DNA from: Valencia hispanica | Taxonomy: Eukaryota > Chordata > Actinopteri > Cyprinodontiformes > Valenciidae | Assembly (NCBI GenBank): GCA_963556495.2 | Contig: OY747716.1 | Span: 10,802,571-10,866,570 of the forward strand | DNA length: 64,000 nucleotides | Direction of reading: 5' to 3' | Part shown: piece by piece, positions 33,640-44,111 of the stretch | Position numbering within the stretch: position 1 is the first letter of the stretch | Layout of the letters: each line of letters begins with the position of its first letter | The notes under the pieces: model-generated | What the model was told of the DNA's origin: nothing | Seen by the model: the letters and a program-made list of their open reading frames with translations, nothing else | Database searches by the model: none | Program-made: the position numbers and the translations under genes

Positions 33640-34556
33640 ATGGAGGAAGGTGGTTCAAATCAATCTGGCCAGCTTCTGGATGAGACATTTGAAAGTTCAT
33701 CTGTCGGTGCAAGTATGGCTGATGAGCCTTATAGACAGGAAGACTATGGAGACAGAGATTATCCAGATACAAGTGATGAAGAGACAGAGCTTGGTGATCT
33801 TGAAGCACAAACCGAAGAGAGACAGTCAAGTCTAAGAGAAGATTTGGCATCTTGGGCTACGGAAACAAAGCAGACACACAGCATTGTAAATAAGATGATA
33901 GCCATACTCCACAAACATGACTACAATTTGCCCAAAGAAGTCCGCACACTTCTACAGACTCCACGTTTTGTAGACAGCATTAGGAAATGTGGTGGTGACT
34001 ACATTTATTATGGACTGGAGTCAGGTATCCGTAAATTCCTTGAACAATGCCCTATTTTCACCAGAGATCTCATGTTGGACATAAATATTCATGGGGTTCC
34101 CCTGTTCAAATCCAGTACAAAACATTTTTGGCCAATTTTGGCAAAATTTCACAACTCTGACCCTTTTTGTGGAAATACGAAACCAGAACAAGTAGAGGAG
34201 TACCTACATTATTTCGCACAGGAGTTGGTAGACCTTCAACAAAAGGGTATTGATCATGAAGGGATACAGTTCCAGGTCAAGATCAACGCCTTCATCTGTG
34301 ACTCTTTTGTAAAGTGCATCAAAGGTCACAATACGTATCAGGCATGTGAACACTGCAACGCTTTGGCCATCCGTGTGGACAGCAGGATGGTCTACACTGA
34401 CCACGCTACACAAGAAAGAGGAACAGATGAAAAATTTAACACGTTTAAATACACAGTCCACCAGAAAAAAAGCTTTGCCCCTCATCATGGTTGGAGTTAG
34501 GTGTGGCAGCCAGTTTGTGTTGGACTACATCCATGTAGTGGTTTGCCTTGGTGTTG
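33640..34556 (+). pseudogene. CACTA-like transposase, N-terminal part
   Basis: The first 50 residues are acidic (DTSDEETELGDLEAQTEE). Then comes a conserved core with LDINIHGVPLFKSSTKHFWP (the DG-PL-KSS catalytic-type block), PEQVEEYLHYFAQEL, FQVKINAFICDSFVKCIKGH and YQACEHC. Cys and His spacing fits the Tnp2-type family. A frameshift at about 34490 moves the frame to GSQFVLDYIHVVVCLGVV, where the ERV enters. Confidence 0.75.
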
Positions 34557-35150
34557 TGATGAGAGGAGATTTTTAAGGGAAAGCCTGCGCCTCACGCTGC
34601 TATGCTACCAGTCCCTGACCAGCATGCTGTCTGCTAACTCCTCTCCCAGTTCGTTTATCCTGTGGCCGAGTATAAAAAAGAATTACACATTCACACAATA
34701 TATATGTTTGGGCATGTATGGGGAGTATTCTCACCGGATCATTTCCAAAGAAATCTTCCTCATAAATGCCTTTTATTACTTTACAAAGTTATTACAAAAC
34801 ATTCTGAGAGACAGCCTCTCTTACAGGATCCAATCAGGTCAATAATACATATTCATATAGATGCAAAGTGTGGCTGTAGTCCGTCCCTAATAGGTTAAGC
34901 CCCCTTTTAATATATTCCTTTTGGTTACTAAGCAGAAAACCTTCCTTCTCCCAACAGAACATTTGCAAGATCAAACAACCAGATGTTTCCTGTTTTTTTT
35001 CAGAGAATCGTGACCCATTGTCTAACTCATATCCTGTTCTTAACAGTTTTGTCCATTTAATCGAGACCGTTCCTTTCTGAGCCATGGGTCACATCACCTT
35101 TTGGCTTGTGTATTCATTCAATGCTTGTTTAAAAGTTTTTATTTACATTA
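34557..35150 (-). repeat. ERV 3' LTR
   Basis: On the minus strand it starts TAATGTAAATAAAAACTTTT directly after a purine-rich tract (GAGGTGAAAAGAGGCAT, 35150-35170), as expected for a polypurine tract. It ends CTCCTCTCATCA. TATAAAAAAGAATT-like and poly-A-like words occur, but regulatory parts are not assigned. Only the first 39 bp have a counterpart at the 5' side (44073-44111). Confidence 0.8.
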
Positions 35151-35172
35151 ATGCCTCTTTTCACCTCTAATA
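35151..35172 (-). promoter_or_regulatory. ERV polypurine tract (predicted)
   Basis: The minus strand has AGAGGTGAAAAGAGGCATTA immediately before the 3' LTR, which would prime plus-strand DNA synthesis. It overlaps a small hairpin with CACCTCTAA/TTAGAGGTG arms. Confidence 0.55.
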
Positions 35173-35295
35173 TTTTAGAGGTGAATCTACTATTACTCTT
35201 ACTCCTGTAATTCCACCTGTTCCATTTCTTTTATAGGAACTAACATGTATTGTCCTTTAAGTGGTGTTTGTGAGATCATTTTCTTTACCATAATA

Positions 35296-35700
35296 TTAAC
35301 ACGGTTTTACGCAACATGTCAGCAGGAAAAATATTAACATCAAAATTCCTAGGAAAGCCACTACCTTCCAGAGTAAGGACATCCATCCTCCAAAAAACAA
35401 CCAGTTCATCCATTGTGGAGTATCTGCATTTAGGGCTTTGGCTACTGTGCGCATTTTAGAGAGAGCATTATCTATGTCGTTTCCATCTCCAGAATTAGCC
35501 GGGATGTAGCTGCAGCATGTCTCATTAAGGAGTACACAGATTCCACCTTGGGCTGCAGCCCAGAAATCGAACACCATCCTATTTTGAAGTAACATCAACC
35601 TTTTGGCTTTCATCTCTTTATTGTTGGATTCCCATGCACTAATTGAGGCATTCATGAATAACGAGAAACGATAAGCTTGGGTTTCCACTCTTAAAATGAC
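35296..35700 (-). pseudogene. ERV env transmembrane subunit
   Basis: The 130-codon frame contains LLQNRMVFDFW, the usual heptad/immunosuppressive-region position, and CVLLNETCC, a CX6CC motif with a glycosylation site inside, as in gamma-type env. A hydrophobic membrane span lies near residues 103-127 (VVAFLGILMLIFFLL), followed by a Cys pair. The fusion peptide and upstream heptad are in another frame. It is an old, broken viral gene in the genome. Confidence 0.88.
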
Positions 35701-35822
35701 TTCTCCAACCCCTATTGAGGGAATCAGTGATCCAAATATTTTCTCAGCTGTGGTCCATAATTTATGGTTGTCTGGGACATCACTACCCCAAACACTGTCA
35801 TGCTTTTGAACTTCTATTTTGC

Positions 35823-36860
35823 TTAGAGACTGTTAATTCCTACTTTCCTTTTTTCCGAATCAGTTTTCTGTTTTGTGGTAATTATGAACGCGTGGTCAGT
35901 TAATCCTTCTAGCGCGCATACTCCACCCCAATTTTCAGGCAAATACACATACACCTTGTGTCCGCATAGCCAATATATGCCATCTACTGGTTTCGTGCCC
36001 TTTTTCCCATTTAACGCTGCATTATCCCAGTTTACAAACGAATAATTTCCTACGGGGGGAGTACTGGTAGAATACAAAGAACTAATATTACACGGACAGG
36101 TCTCATTTTGATCTAAGGTTTGACTTATAGTGTAACTACTATGGACACACTTTTTAGGGGTGTACAATTTTTGGCATCTAAACGGAGACAATCGTCCTAG
36201 ATTTCTTGTCCCGTTGCTATGAAAACAAGCTGGAAAAGTCATAGAGGATTTTAAATGTGCAACCCCCAAAAAAGATTGTGGAAAGGTTGCAAGTGGTTCA
36301 AGTGCAGTAAGGAGTTTATACGCTGTGAAATTTTGAGGACACAAGTAGGACACTAAAGTACAGTTGTTACAGTTAATCTGATGATGGCCATAGCGCTTCA
36401 CATCAGTCTGAAATACACAAAAAGAACTCATAAATGACAATGGGAATGGATCCAATACGGGTTGAGAGGAGCTCTTTGGCATGATAGAACACACATAGCA
36501 GTTAGAATAATTCTTCGATCTTGCAAGAACCTCCACATAGTTGTACCACTGATTAAGATGGTATCCATGCAGAGGGTCTTCATCTTTAACGCCTAAATGA
36601 GGGTCTAAGACCCATCTTTTGCCCCGTTGTATTATCTGGATATCTGAGTGGTTTTAAGAATTTATCGAGCTGTTAGGAAGCAGGCGGTTGTCTGTGTTTT
36701 GGCAGTAACCTGCATGTCTGTAGGGCCAGTCGCAATTCATAAGCAATATAACATTCAATATTAGTAATAGTACAAGAACCGCGCTGCTTAAAACCGTCCA
36801 ATTACCCCAAATAGGATCAGTTAGCGGGATTTCTTCCCAACCTCCTGTAGCTAAACATTT
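35823..36860 (-). pseudogene. ERV env surface subunit (broken)
   Basis: The 237-codon frame (35823-36536) is Cys-rich with several N-x-S/T sites. It has NCYVCS (a C-x2-C motif near the start) and GIYWLCGHKVYVYLPENWGG near the C-terminus, features of class I-like fish env proteins. More N-terminal sequence can be followed in degraded frames to about 36860. A clear furin site was not found at the boundary with the transmembrane part. Confidence 0.8.
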
Positions 36861-37212
36861 TCAATCTGTATAATTTGCACAAAACCTTAAGCTTTAATCT
36901 TTTTTTTAAACAGAATGTAAATGATAAAAAATATGAGCATTAAAATTAAATACACTTAAAGGCAGCGGTCCTTCTTATTATTTTAGCAAAACTGGTAATA
37001 CTAGTACTCTGTACTGCCCCTAGGAAAATGTGACCTTTTCTCAGCCTGCTTATTCCCACATAATGATGCTGCCGTTTTAAATTTTATTTTCTAAAATAGT
37101 GCTGCAGCTGCAGTTATTTAAAAAATGCAAATAACAAAATCTTTAAAAGGTACGTAGATAAAATCAAGCTAAGCTAAAATATAATATTAATGATAAAATG
37201 TAAAATAAGATA
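36861..37212. other. ERV pol-env spacer or unassigned
   Basis: AT-rich sequence between degraded env and the inserted LINE tail. No motif is recognised. Confidence 0.35.
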
Positions 37213-37770
37213 AAATATAAAATGTGAAGCTCTCCATAGAAGATATACCTGGTCTGGTATCCTGCTTGGCTGCAATGCCCTGTTGGACGGGGGGCATCGA
37301 CTGGGATGATCCTCCCAGTAACTGAACATCCACTGTGTCCTGTTATCAACTTTTTACTTTCTGTAACATAGAAAGTTCTCTTATATCAGATCTTCTGTTC
37401 CTTCTGTGTTTCTGCTCTGTCTTCTCAAACCCCCAGACGGTCATGGCAGATGGCCACTCCTACTGAGCCTGGTTCTATTAAAGGTTTCTTCCAGTTAAAG
37501 GGGAGTTTTTCCTCTCCACCGTCGCTACATGGTTGCTCAGTATGAGGGATTGCTGAATGATTGCTGTGGTTGGAAAGTCTGCATCAACGGGGCCCAACCT
37601 CACGCCAATGACTGACGCAATCTGCTGGGATTCCTTAAATAGGAAACTTTTTAACTGATTGGAATATTTGTATAAATGTATTGAAATTACTTCTTGTTAA
37701 GTGCCTTGAGATGACATCTGTTGTGAATTGGCGCTATATAAATAAACTGAATGGAATTGATTTGAATTGA
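37213..37770 (+). mobile_element. L2-type LINE 3' UTR fragment (5' truncated)
   Basis: It is colinear with 8566-9094, from CTCTCCATAGAAGATATACC to TTGGCGCTATATAAATAAAC and a GAATTGATTTGAATTGAA tail. It is a 5'-truncated insertion containing no coding sequence. It lies on the + strand, opposite to the ERV. Confidence 0.92.
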
Positions 37771-38262
37771 ACTGAAGATTGATCTACGTTCCTACCCTCA
37801 TCTATGGTCACGAACTCTTGGTGGTGACCGAAAGAAGGAGATCACGGATACAAGCGGCTGAAATGAGTTTCCTCCGCAGAGTGTCTGGGCTCTCCCTTAG
37901 AGATAGGGTGAGAAGCTCAGTCATCCGGAGGGGGCTCAGAGTAGAGCCGCTGCTTCTCCACATCGAGAGGAGTCAGTTGAGGTTGCCCGGGCATCTGGTC
38001 AGGATGCCTCCTGGACGCCTCCCTGGTGAGGTGTTTCAGGCACGTCTCACCGGGAGGAGGCCCAGGGGAAGGCCCAGGACACGCTGGAGGGACTATGTTT
38101 CTCGGCTGGCCTGGGAGCGCCTTGGGGTTCCTCCCGAGGAGCTGGAACAAGTGGCTGGGGAGAGGGAAGTCTAGGTCTCTTTGCTTAGGCTGCTGCCCCC
38201 GCGACCCGACCCCGGATAAGCGCAAGAAAATGGATGGATGGATGGATGAATTGAAGATGCTC
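37771..38262 (+). mobile_element. LINE 3' fragment with (ATGG)n tail
   Basis: The 131-codon frame (37779-38174) reads YVPTLIYGHELLVVTERRRS, AAEMSFLRRVSGLSLRDRVR, ERSQLRLPGHLVRMPPGRLP and GRPRTRWRDYVSRLAWERLG. This is the end of a common fish LINE RT protein. AAGAAAATGGATGGATGG is its simple tail. It directly follows the tail of the L2 fragment, so it may have entered at that tail. Clade not assigned. Confidence 0.85.
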
Positions 38263-38513
38263 TTCAGTTTCTGTTTGCTGTCCTCCACTGGCCCGAGGGT
38301 GCTGCAGAAACTCTTTTCTTCTGTTTTCTTTTGATCTTCAGTGAATACTTCACCAGCCTTTATAAAATGTATATGTTTAAAAAAAAAAATTTCAGGCTTC
38401 AGAATTAAGTACCCCTTACCCTCTTCAGGAGTGATCTAACCCCTGATCACTCCTCCCCGACAGATTTTCTTCAGAGAATAAAAGCCGGGCTCAAAAGCAC
38501 ATAAGAACTTTGA
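38263..38513. other. ERV sequence without coding signal
   Basis: It lies between the LINE tail and the end of the ERV integrase. AT-rich, with an A run at about 38377-38388. Nothing else was identified. Confidence 0.35.
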
Positions 38514-39200
38514 CTATCCCTCTGTTGCCCCCTTCAGGGACTCCCTTACTTCTGCGAGGGACCGTTGTGGTTCAGATGCGGGAGAACATTGGCTCCAATG
38601 ATACCAGGTGCAGCCCTTCCCCTTCAGTTGAACAGCATGATTGGTTCTGGCAGTAACTTGGTAGGGACCCGTCCACCTGGGTTTATGCCACTTCCTTTTA
38701 ATGACTTTCAACCACACCCAGGCAGCTTCACTGGGGAGTGGAGCTGGGCCCTGTACTGCAGGAGGAGCTGTTGTGAAAGATTTTACCAAAGCTTTTAAGA
38801 TGTGATAGTCAGAGGATGGGTTCTGAGGAGTCGGGTCAGTCACAGTCCGAAGTTGTGCAAACGGTCCGTTAAATACCCTGCCAGTCAGTAACTCGCAAGG
38901 TGTAAGTCCTTTAGTCCTACAAACTGATGACCTGACAGCCATCAGTGCTATCGGAAGGGCATCAATCCACGTCAGTCCTGTTTGTGCCATTATTTTAGCT
39001 ATTTTGGTTTTAAGATTCTGGTTCATTCTTTTGGCTGACCCCTGAGACTGTGGATGATACACAGTCCCAAATTTGTGGGTAAATCCCAGCTGTTTTTCCA
39101 CAAACTGAAAATGCTGATTTTTAAAATGTTCCTGAATCACTTCGCACAGTTTGAGGAAAACCGTGCCAGGGAATGTAATAATTAATCAAGCATTTAACAA
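38514..39200 (-). pseudogene. ERV integrase core end and C-terminal domain
   Basis: It encodes FGTVYHPQSQGSAKRMNQNL, WIDALPIALMAVRSSVCRTK, GLTPCELLTGR and KWHKPRWTGPYQVTARTNHA. The second catalytic Asp region (RSDSGT) is just upstream in another frame. At the position of the third acidic residue (family: G-x-VER-N) the sequence has SAKRMN, so the glutamate is replaced by Lys. Confidence 0.85.
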
Positions 39201-39225
39201 CAGTTCCACTATCCTCACGCTTGGC

Positions 39226-39325
39226 TGGCCAGGCTTCTTGCCAGCCTGTCAGTGGATCAGTCAGAACCAGAAGGTTGGCCAGGCTTCTTGCCAGCCTGTC
39301 AGTGGATCAGTCAGAACCAGAAGGT
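39226..39325. repeat. 50-bp perfect tandem duplication
   Basis: TGGCCAGGCTTCTTGCCAGC... occurs at 39226-39275 and again at 39276-39325 with no visible difference. It lies in the integrase core region. Because 50 is not a multiple of three it shifts the frame. Confidence 0.93.
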
Positions 39326-40078
39326 ACTTGTAGCCCTTCACCGGTATTCCCATATAAGTGTAATCAATGACAACTTCTTCACCAGGATGTGATAGTTCTT
39401 TAAAGAAACCCCATTTCAGGTTTAATGGTGGGTTTAGGATTAAATTCATCACACACTTTGCATTCATGTAAAAAATGTTTTCTCCAATCTGTCATGTAAG
39501 GGTGCCACCAAAAACATAAATTTATTTTCATCTGAGCGGCACCTACATGGGCCAAGCCATGTGCTTCTTGGAAAATCTCAGATTTCATGTTCGAAGGTAA
39601 CACTGGACGTCCATCTGGGCTACGCCAGAGTCCCTGAGATTGTACTGCTCCCCTTTGTAGCCAAACAGATTTTTCTTGAGGCGCAGCATTGTTTTGTTCA
39701 GTTTTAATAAAATCCTCCATGCTTTCAGTTTCTTCTGCTATTGTCATCATCCAATCAAGAGCTTGCTGATATCCAGCAGTGATTTTGGGAGCCGTATCTG
39801 CAGTTGCATTTCCAGCAGCTTCAAATGTATTTTCTTTACTGTCCCCCTTGCATTTTTTAACAGATAGTGCAGAGGGAAGCTGCACCGCATGTTGAAGCTC
39901 AATAATTTCTTGCTGATGTTGTATTGGTTGTCCCTGAGTGGTGAGAAACCCACTCCTTTTCCATTGGGGGAGTCCAATATGTAAAGCCGACCAGGCATAC
40001 ATAGAATCAGTGCAAATTGTTATTCTTTTTCCTTCTCCCCACTTACATGCTTCAATCAGAGCCCTGATTTATGCTTTC
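39261..40078 (-). pseudogene. ERV RNase H end, integrase zinc domain and core start
   Basis: From 40078 leftward the frame reads QKA, IRALIEACKWGEGKR, TDSMYAWSALHIG (RNase H Asp) and then a tether. It goes on to SNMKSEIFQEAHGLAHVGAA and HECKVCDEFNPKP, giving the His-His-Cys-Cys zinc domain of integrase. The core begins EVVIDYTYMGIPVKGYKYLL with the first catalytic Asp region. A frameshift lies between the 40002-39400 and 39467-39261 frames. Confidence 0.85.
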
Positions 40079-40083
40079 TGTGC

Positions 40084-40755
40084 TGTTTTGTGAAATTTTT
40101 ACCCAGGATCTTAGTGGATCGGCACACACAATATAAAAGGAAGAAAGACAGGACACCAGACTGCTTATCGTGCTAGAATATGTGTCATCTTTATTATTCC
40201 ACCACACAGATGCAGTTCAGCAAAAGCAGAGCAATACTTTTTCAAACAAATACACTGATTTATGCTAGAATACGGTGTCCCTCTCTATTCTTCACATAAA
40301 CAGCAGCAAAGCAATGCTTCATCAAACAAGCATTAAGTTTTCATCACAGCATCTCACCTTTGACACTTGAGAGTGGAGAGCCAGTCATCTCCTCTCGGTC
40401 AGATCTGTTAACTTTACGCGGCCGGGCAATCGTGCACAAATCCCACGGCAGACTCTCATCAGCTGGACAGCTCCATCTTCATTTATGCAGCATACAGAGG
40501 AGGCGCGTGGGAAGCAAAGTGGGCCCGTGCTTCGCTCCCAGGCTGCCCCCCCACCTTATCAGTCCGTCCGGCCCCAAAACAAGTTTTAGAGACCGAACAA
40601 ACTGCAGCTGTTTCATGGGAGCTGTCCAGCTGAAGATCCAAACTCCTTTCCGTGTGAATGTTTATCATTATACAGCAAGCAGAGGATAATATTAAGAACA
40701 ATGCAGAACATTATACACAGGTGACTCGAGGACACCAAAAAGATTTTACCCATCA
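40084..40755 (-). mobile_element. Solo LTR inside ERV pol
   Basis: The insert runs TGTTTTGTGAAATTTTTACC...TTTTACCCATCA on the + strand and is flanked by TGTGC at 40079-40083 and 40756-40760. Removing it joins pol into GKQ-SAQKA, the expected RNase H motif, which confirms the boundaries. AATAATAAAGATGACACA on the minus strand is a plausible poly-A signal, so the LTR reads on the minus strand. Its sequence differs from the ERV's own LTR. Confidence 0.85.
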
Positions 40756-40760
40756 TGTGC

Positions 40761-41478
40761 TGACTGTTTCCCTTCCAGCTTCCCCTGTTTTCTTACCTGA
40801 AACCCATCAGTAGTTTTCTGCACTAAAGTGGAGAGCTACGGCCTGTAGCTCTCCACTGGGAGACCTGAAACAGCAGCCATCAGTAAACAAGGATATACTA
40901 TCTGGAAGAGTTTGAGATTGTAAGTCTTTCCTGATTTTGCTATCTTTAACCGTTTTCTCAATGCAGTCATGTGATACACCTCCCCTCATGTGATCTGCCA
41001 TGTTGATACCCTTATGAACATATGTTAAATTAGGTGCTTCCAAGATTTTTCTCATGTGCTGTTGTCTGAGTGTGGACATGGTAAATGCCTCAGAATTAAC
41101 GAATGCCATTACCCCGTGTGTAGTTAACACCCTGAGAGGATGCCCGCGAACAAGGTGTGCTGTTTTAGAGATGAGATGGGCTTGTCCAGCTGCATGCCGA
41201 GTGCATGGTGGGTGTCTGTTTTCTGTTGTATCTAGTTTTACACTGAGATACATCAAAATCTGTCTATGTCCATCTACCTTTTGAAACAGGACACCATTGA
41301 TTATTCCATCAGTCTCTGAGGAGTCTAGAAAAGATTTTAGTCTGTAATCAGCCAGAGCCAAGTCTGCTGCTCCTGCCAGTTCCTGTTTTAGAACAATAAA
41401 CAGTTCTTCTGCTGCCACCGTCCAGTTAAGAGGAGCATTTAATTGTTTCATACCATGTTCATTTATCAACGCACGCAA
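40761..41478 (-). pseudogene. ERV RT connection and RNase H start
   Basis: The frame carries LNWTVAAEELFIVLKQELAG, ADLALADYRLKSF, QILMYLSVKLDTTENRHPPC, TRHAAGQAHLI, LRVLTTHGVMAFVNS and SISLFTDGCCFRSPSGELQA, the last being the RNase H start with its first Asp. This is the usual retroviral thumb-connection-RNase H order. The reading frame reaches a stop just before the solo LTR. Confidence 0.85.
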
Positions 41479-41508
41479 TGGAGTGGTCAGATTAGTGTAG
41501 TTGGGTAT

Positions 41509-42850
41509 TTAGTGACGGCTAAAGTTGGTTAGTCCTAAAAAGGACAGCATTTTTTTAACCTTTAACGGTTTTGGATGTTGTAGGATTGCAGATCTGTGAG
41601 CTGCTGTTAGACCGGATCCTTGTGCGGTAACTCTTCTTCCCAAAAAGCGTACTTCTTGTCTTACTAGCTGTAACTTATCCCTGGAAACCTTGTAACCTTC
41701 TTGGGCTAACAAGCGGATAATCTGTATTGTTGCTGTGGTGCACACTTCAGCAGTTGGTGCTGCTAAAAGCAGGTCATCTACATACTGAATTAGCACACAT
41801 CCTTGAGGTAATGTTAATTTTTGTAAAGATTCTTTTAAAACTTGGTTGAATAAACCTGGTAAAAGAGCAAAACCTTGAGGTAAGCGAGTGTAAGTCTAAG
41901 TTGTTCCCCACGGAAGGTAAATGAAAAAATATCTCTAATCTCTGGTGCTAATGGTAAGCTGAAAAAGGCATTAGCCAGATCAATGCAGGTGAACCACTGT
42001 ACACCTGGTGTTAATGCACTTAGAGCAGTATAAGGGTTAGGAGTTTAAATTGGCTTTGTTAATAATTCCTGGTTGATAGCGCGCAAATCATGTGCCATTC
42101 GATATTTCCCGGTTTCCTTGTTTCTCAACGGGAAGAATAGGAGTATTCCACACTGAGTTGGAGGGTTCTAACACTCCTTCCACCTTGAGACCCAAAATGG
42201 TCTCTGCAATCCCTTCCTCTGCCTCCGGTTTGTGTGGATACTGGGATCTTCAAATGGGGGATCCTGTTTTCATAGAAAATGTCAACGGTTGTGTGTGTAC
42301 TAATCCCACATCAGTGGGTCCAGAGGACCACAGAGTGGGAGGAAGTTGTTGTAGCGCTTTAACAGCTGCTGGGTGATCTGTTTTTTCTCTGCCATGGAAA
42401 CGGGTCAAGTGTAAATGTTCTAACATAGAAGTATCCCATGTCGTGGTCTGAATTTTGTATATGCCAGTCGAGGAGGAAAACCATATGCTTGGTATTTGAG
42501 TTAATACCCAGTCAGTGGTTTCTGTCCCTCTTTTCACCATGGGGCCTAAATCTTTAGCCTGATATTTTGGATGTAACAGAAGAGAAATATGCGGCACTGC
42601 TTCTGAACCCATCATGTAAAATTGAGCTTGTTGAGGAGTCAATTTGGCTTCTAAGGCTACTCCCTCTGGTCCCACATAGCAAGGACCGGCAGTTACTGTC
42701 CAATCTTTACCTTCTAATTTTTTCTTAAACTGTTCCTGATAAATTGTAGGATCACCCCTCTCATACAGGAGGGTGACATGTAGGGGATCTGGCGGGAGAA
42801 CATAAGGATTCAAGTTCAGAAACCATGGTTTCCAGTCAGACAGAAAAGAT
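41509..42850 (-). pseudogene. ERV reverse transcriptase palm and fingers (broken)
   Basis: MLIQYVDDLLLAAPTAEVCT at 41796 holds the YVDD catalytic pair. It is followed by GYKVSRDKLQLVRQEVRFLG and KVKKMLSFLGLTNF. Upstream (41820-42250) the RT fingers are readable only in pieces. The 42250-42813 frame covers the protease-RT junction and RT start. Confidence 0.8.
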
Positions 42851-42864
42851 GCAGCAGACTGTGG

Positions 42865-43275
42865 TCAATAGGGAGGGATCAACTTGGCCCAAAAGATATC
42901 TGCCACCTGTGGAGTGTCATCCTGAAGAAGGAACTGTTCATCAGATCCAGAACAGAAAAATGAATGTCCACTGGGAACGGTAACAATCAATCCGTCAGGA
43001 CCACACAGGATTGTAGCTCCAAGTTTAATGAGCAGATCCCTGCCCATCAAGTTTGCAGGTGTAACTGATGATACCACAAATGGATGTACGATCCGCTGAT
43101 TTCCCAGTTCCACAGGTAAGGGTTTAGTCACAGGGAGAGACATCTGAGCCCCAGAAAATCCAACAACAGAAACCTTTTCTCCAGAAAGTTCAGCATGTGG
43201 AGGTTGCTTGTCCACAGTGCTGTAGGTGGCGCCTGTGTCAGCAAGAAATGGTAATGAATGTCCAGCAATGTTCAT
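42865..43275 (-). pseudogene. ERV protease
   Basis: The 136-codon frame begins near LPFLADTGATYSTVDKQ, with the aspartic-protease DTGA triad. It continues with VTPANLMGRDLLIKLGATIL, the conserved GRDLL-x-LGA block. It starts at ATG 43275 here, but in the virus it would be made by readthrough or shift from gag. Length is as expected for a retroviral protease. Confidence 0.88.
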
Positions 43276-43329
43276 TGTGAGTAGAGGGTCTCCCGTACCA
43301 CTCTCACTCAGGCTTTTCTGTGGGCATTG

Positions 43330-43788
43330 TCAATAAGATGGTTGTCCCCGCCATCGGCGCGGGGCCAGATGAGCTTGTGGCGCGTAATGCTGTGGCCCCT
43401 GCTCAGACGGTGGGGGTCCCTGTGTGGGTGGGCCTTGGCTCTGCCCACAATCTCTTGCCCAGTGGCCAATTTGTCCACAAATGAAACATGCGTCTGACCT
43501 TCTACCAGGAAATCTTCCCCTCTGTCCCCTGCCCCTCCCGCCACGAGCCCCCCTGTAACCTCCCCAGTACTGTTGGTGATTATACACTGGAGGTGGGGCC
43601 ATTGGGGCCACCTGGGAACACATGCACGCTGGTGGTGTCAAATTCTGCACAGTTTTTAATATGGGTTCAAGAGGGGGAGAAGGTGTAGGTGTAGCCACTA
43701 CCAGTTGCTTCCCCTTTTTATTGCCTTTTAAATCTGATATTTTAACTTGGGCCTCCTTCAGCTGCATTTTTAACAGTGCAGTTTTCAA
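43330..43788 (-). pseudogene. ERV gag nucleocapsid with one zinc knuckle
   Basis: After a proline-rich part there is an Arg/Gly-rich stretch (GYRGARGGRGRGQRGRFPGR) and a single CCHC knuckle, CFICGQIGHWARDC. Further Gln/Pro-rich sequence follows. One knuckle with a basic Arg-Gly box fits class I-like nucleocapsid. Confidence 0.85.
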
Positions 43789-43799
43789 ATCACCCTTCT

Positions 43800-44072
43800 C
43801 CTTCTTTTAGTCATAGTCATCATCTTGTTCTTTTTGCAAGAAGTGGGTGAGGTGGACTTCCCATCTACCCTAGTCCGATCCAGGCAGATCTGGATTTTCC
43901 TTCATTTTTGTTTGAACTGATTCTGGAACCCCTCCCAAAACTGCTTCTCTGAACCAACCTCTGTTTTTGTAGCGCAATTCCCCTCCTTTAACGTGAAGGG
44001 CTAGATTTAATGTTCCAGTTAGGCTCTTCCTCTCCTTTTCTACCTCATCATCTTTCTTTGGTGCTCTGTCAC
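43800..44072 (-). pseudogene. ERV gag capsid C-terminus, fused to the 5' LTR remnant
   Basis: The frame 44103-43870 reads VEKERKSLTGTLNLAL, then FREAVLGGVPESVQTKMKEN and PDLPGSD, the end of a gamma-like capsid. Its apparent start (MKTFKQALNE) is in fact LTR sequence (44073-44108). The matrix, most of the capsid, the leader and most of the LTR are deleted. Confidence 0.75.
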
Positions 44073-44111
44073 ATTCATTCAATGCTTGTTTAAAAGTTTT
44101 CATTTACATTA
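44073..44111 (-). repeat. ERV 5' LTR remnant (39 bp)
   Basis: It matches the start of the 3' LTR (35112-35150) with about two differences: TAATGTAAAT-AAAACTTTT, AAACAAGC and ATTGAATGAAT. It abuts the GTTG target duplication. Beyond it the two sides diverge. Confidence 0.82.

Larger units (their letters stand above)
34557..44111 (-). mobile_element. Endogenous retrovirus, class I-like, with deleted 5' LTR and gag start
   Basis: On the minus strand the order is gag fragment, protease, RT, RNase H, integrase, env, 3' LTR. A 4-bp (or 5-bp GTTGT) duplication, GTTG at 34553-34556 and 44112-44115, flanks it. Removing the insert restores LGVVKRLL in the host transposase. Gag has one zinc knuckle, and env has a CX6CC transmembrane motif, as in gamma/epsilon-type retroviruses. 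Every gene carries stops or frameshifts. Two LINE fragments and a solo LTR lie within it. Confidence 0.88.

Noticed and set aside
37917..38288. Minus-strand 123-codon frame, Pro-rich
   Set aside because: Antisense shadow of the LINE RT C-terminus at 37779-38174.
40097..40752. TTTTACCCA 9-bp repeat as target duplication of the pol insert
   Set aside because: TGTGC with TG...CA ends gives a standard 5-bp duplication and restores the RNase H motif; the 9-bp repeat lies inside the LTR ends.
34555..44108. Alternative ERV limits with TGTG...TTTACA ends
   Set aside because: This needs a mismatched duplication (GGTGT/TTAGT); GTTG with ends at 34557 and 44111 is exact, and both LTR copies share the extra TTA.
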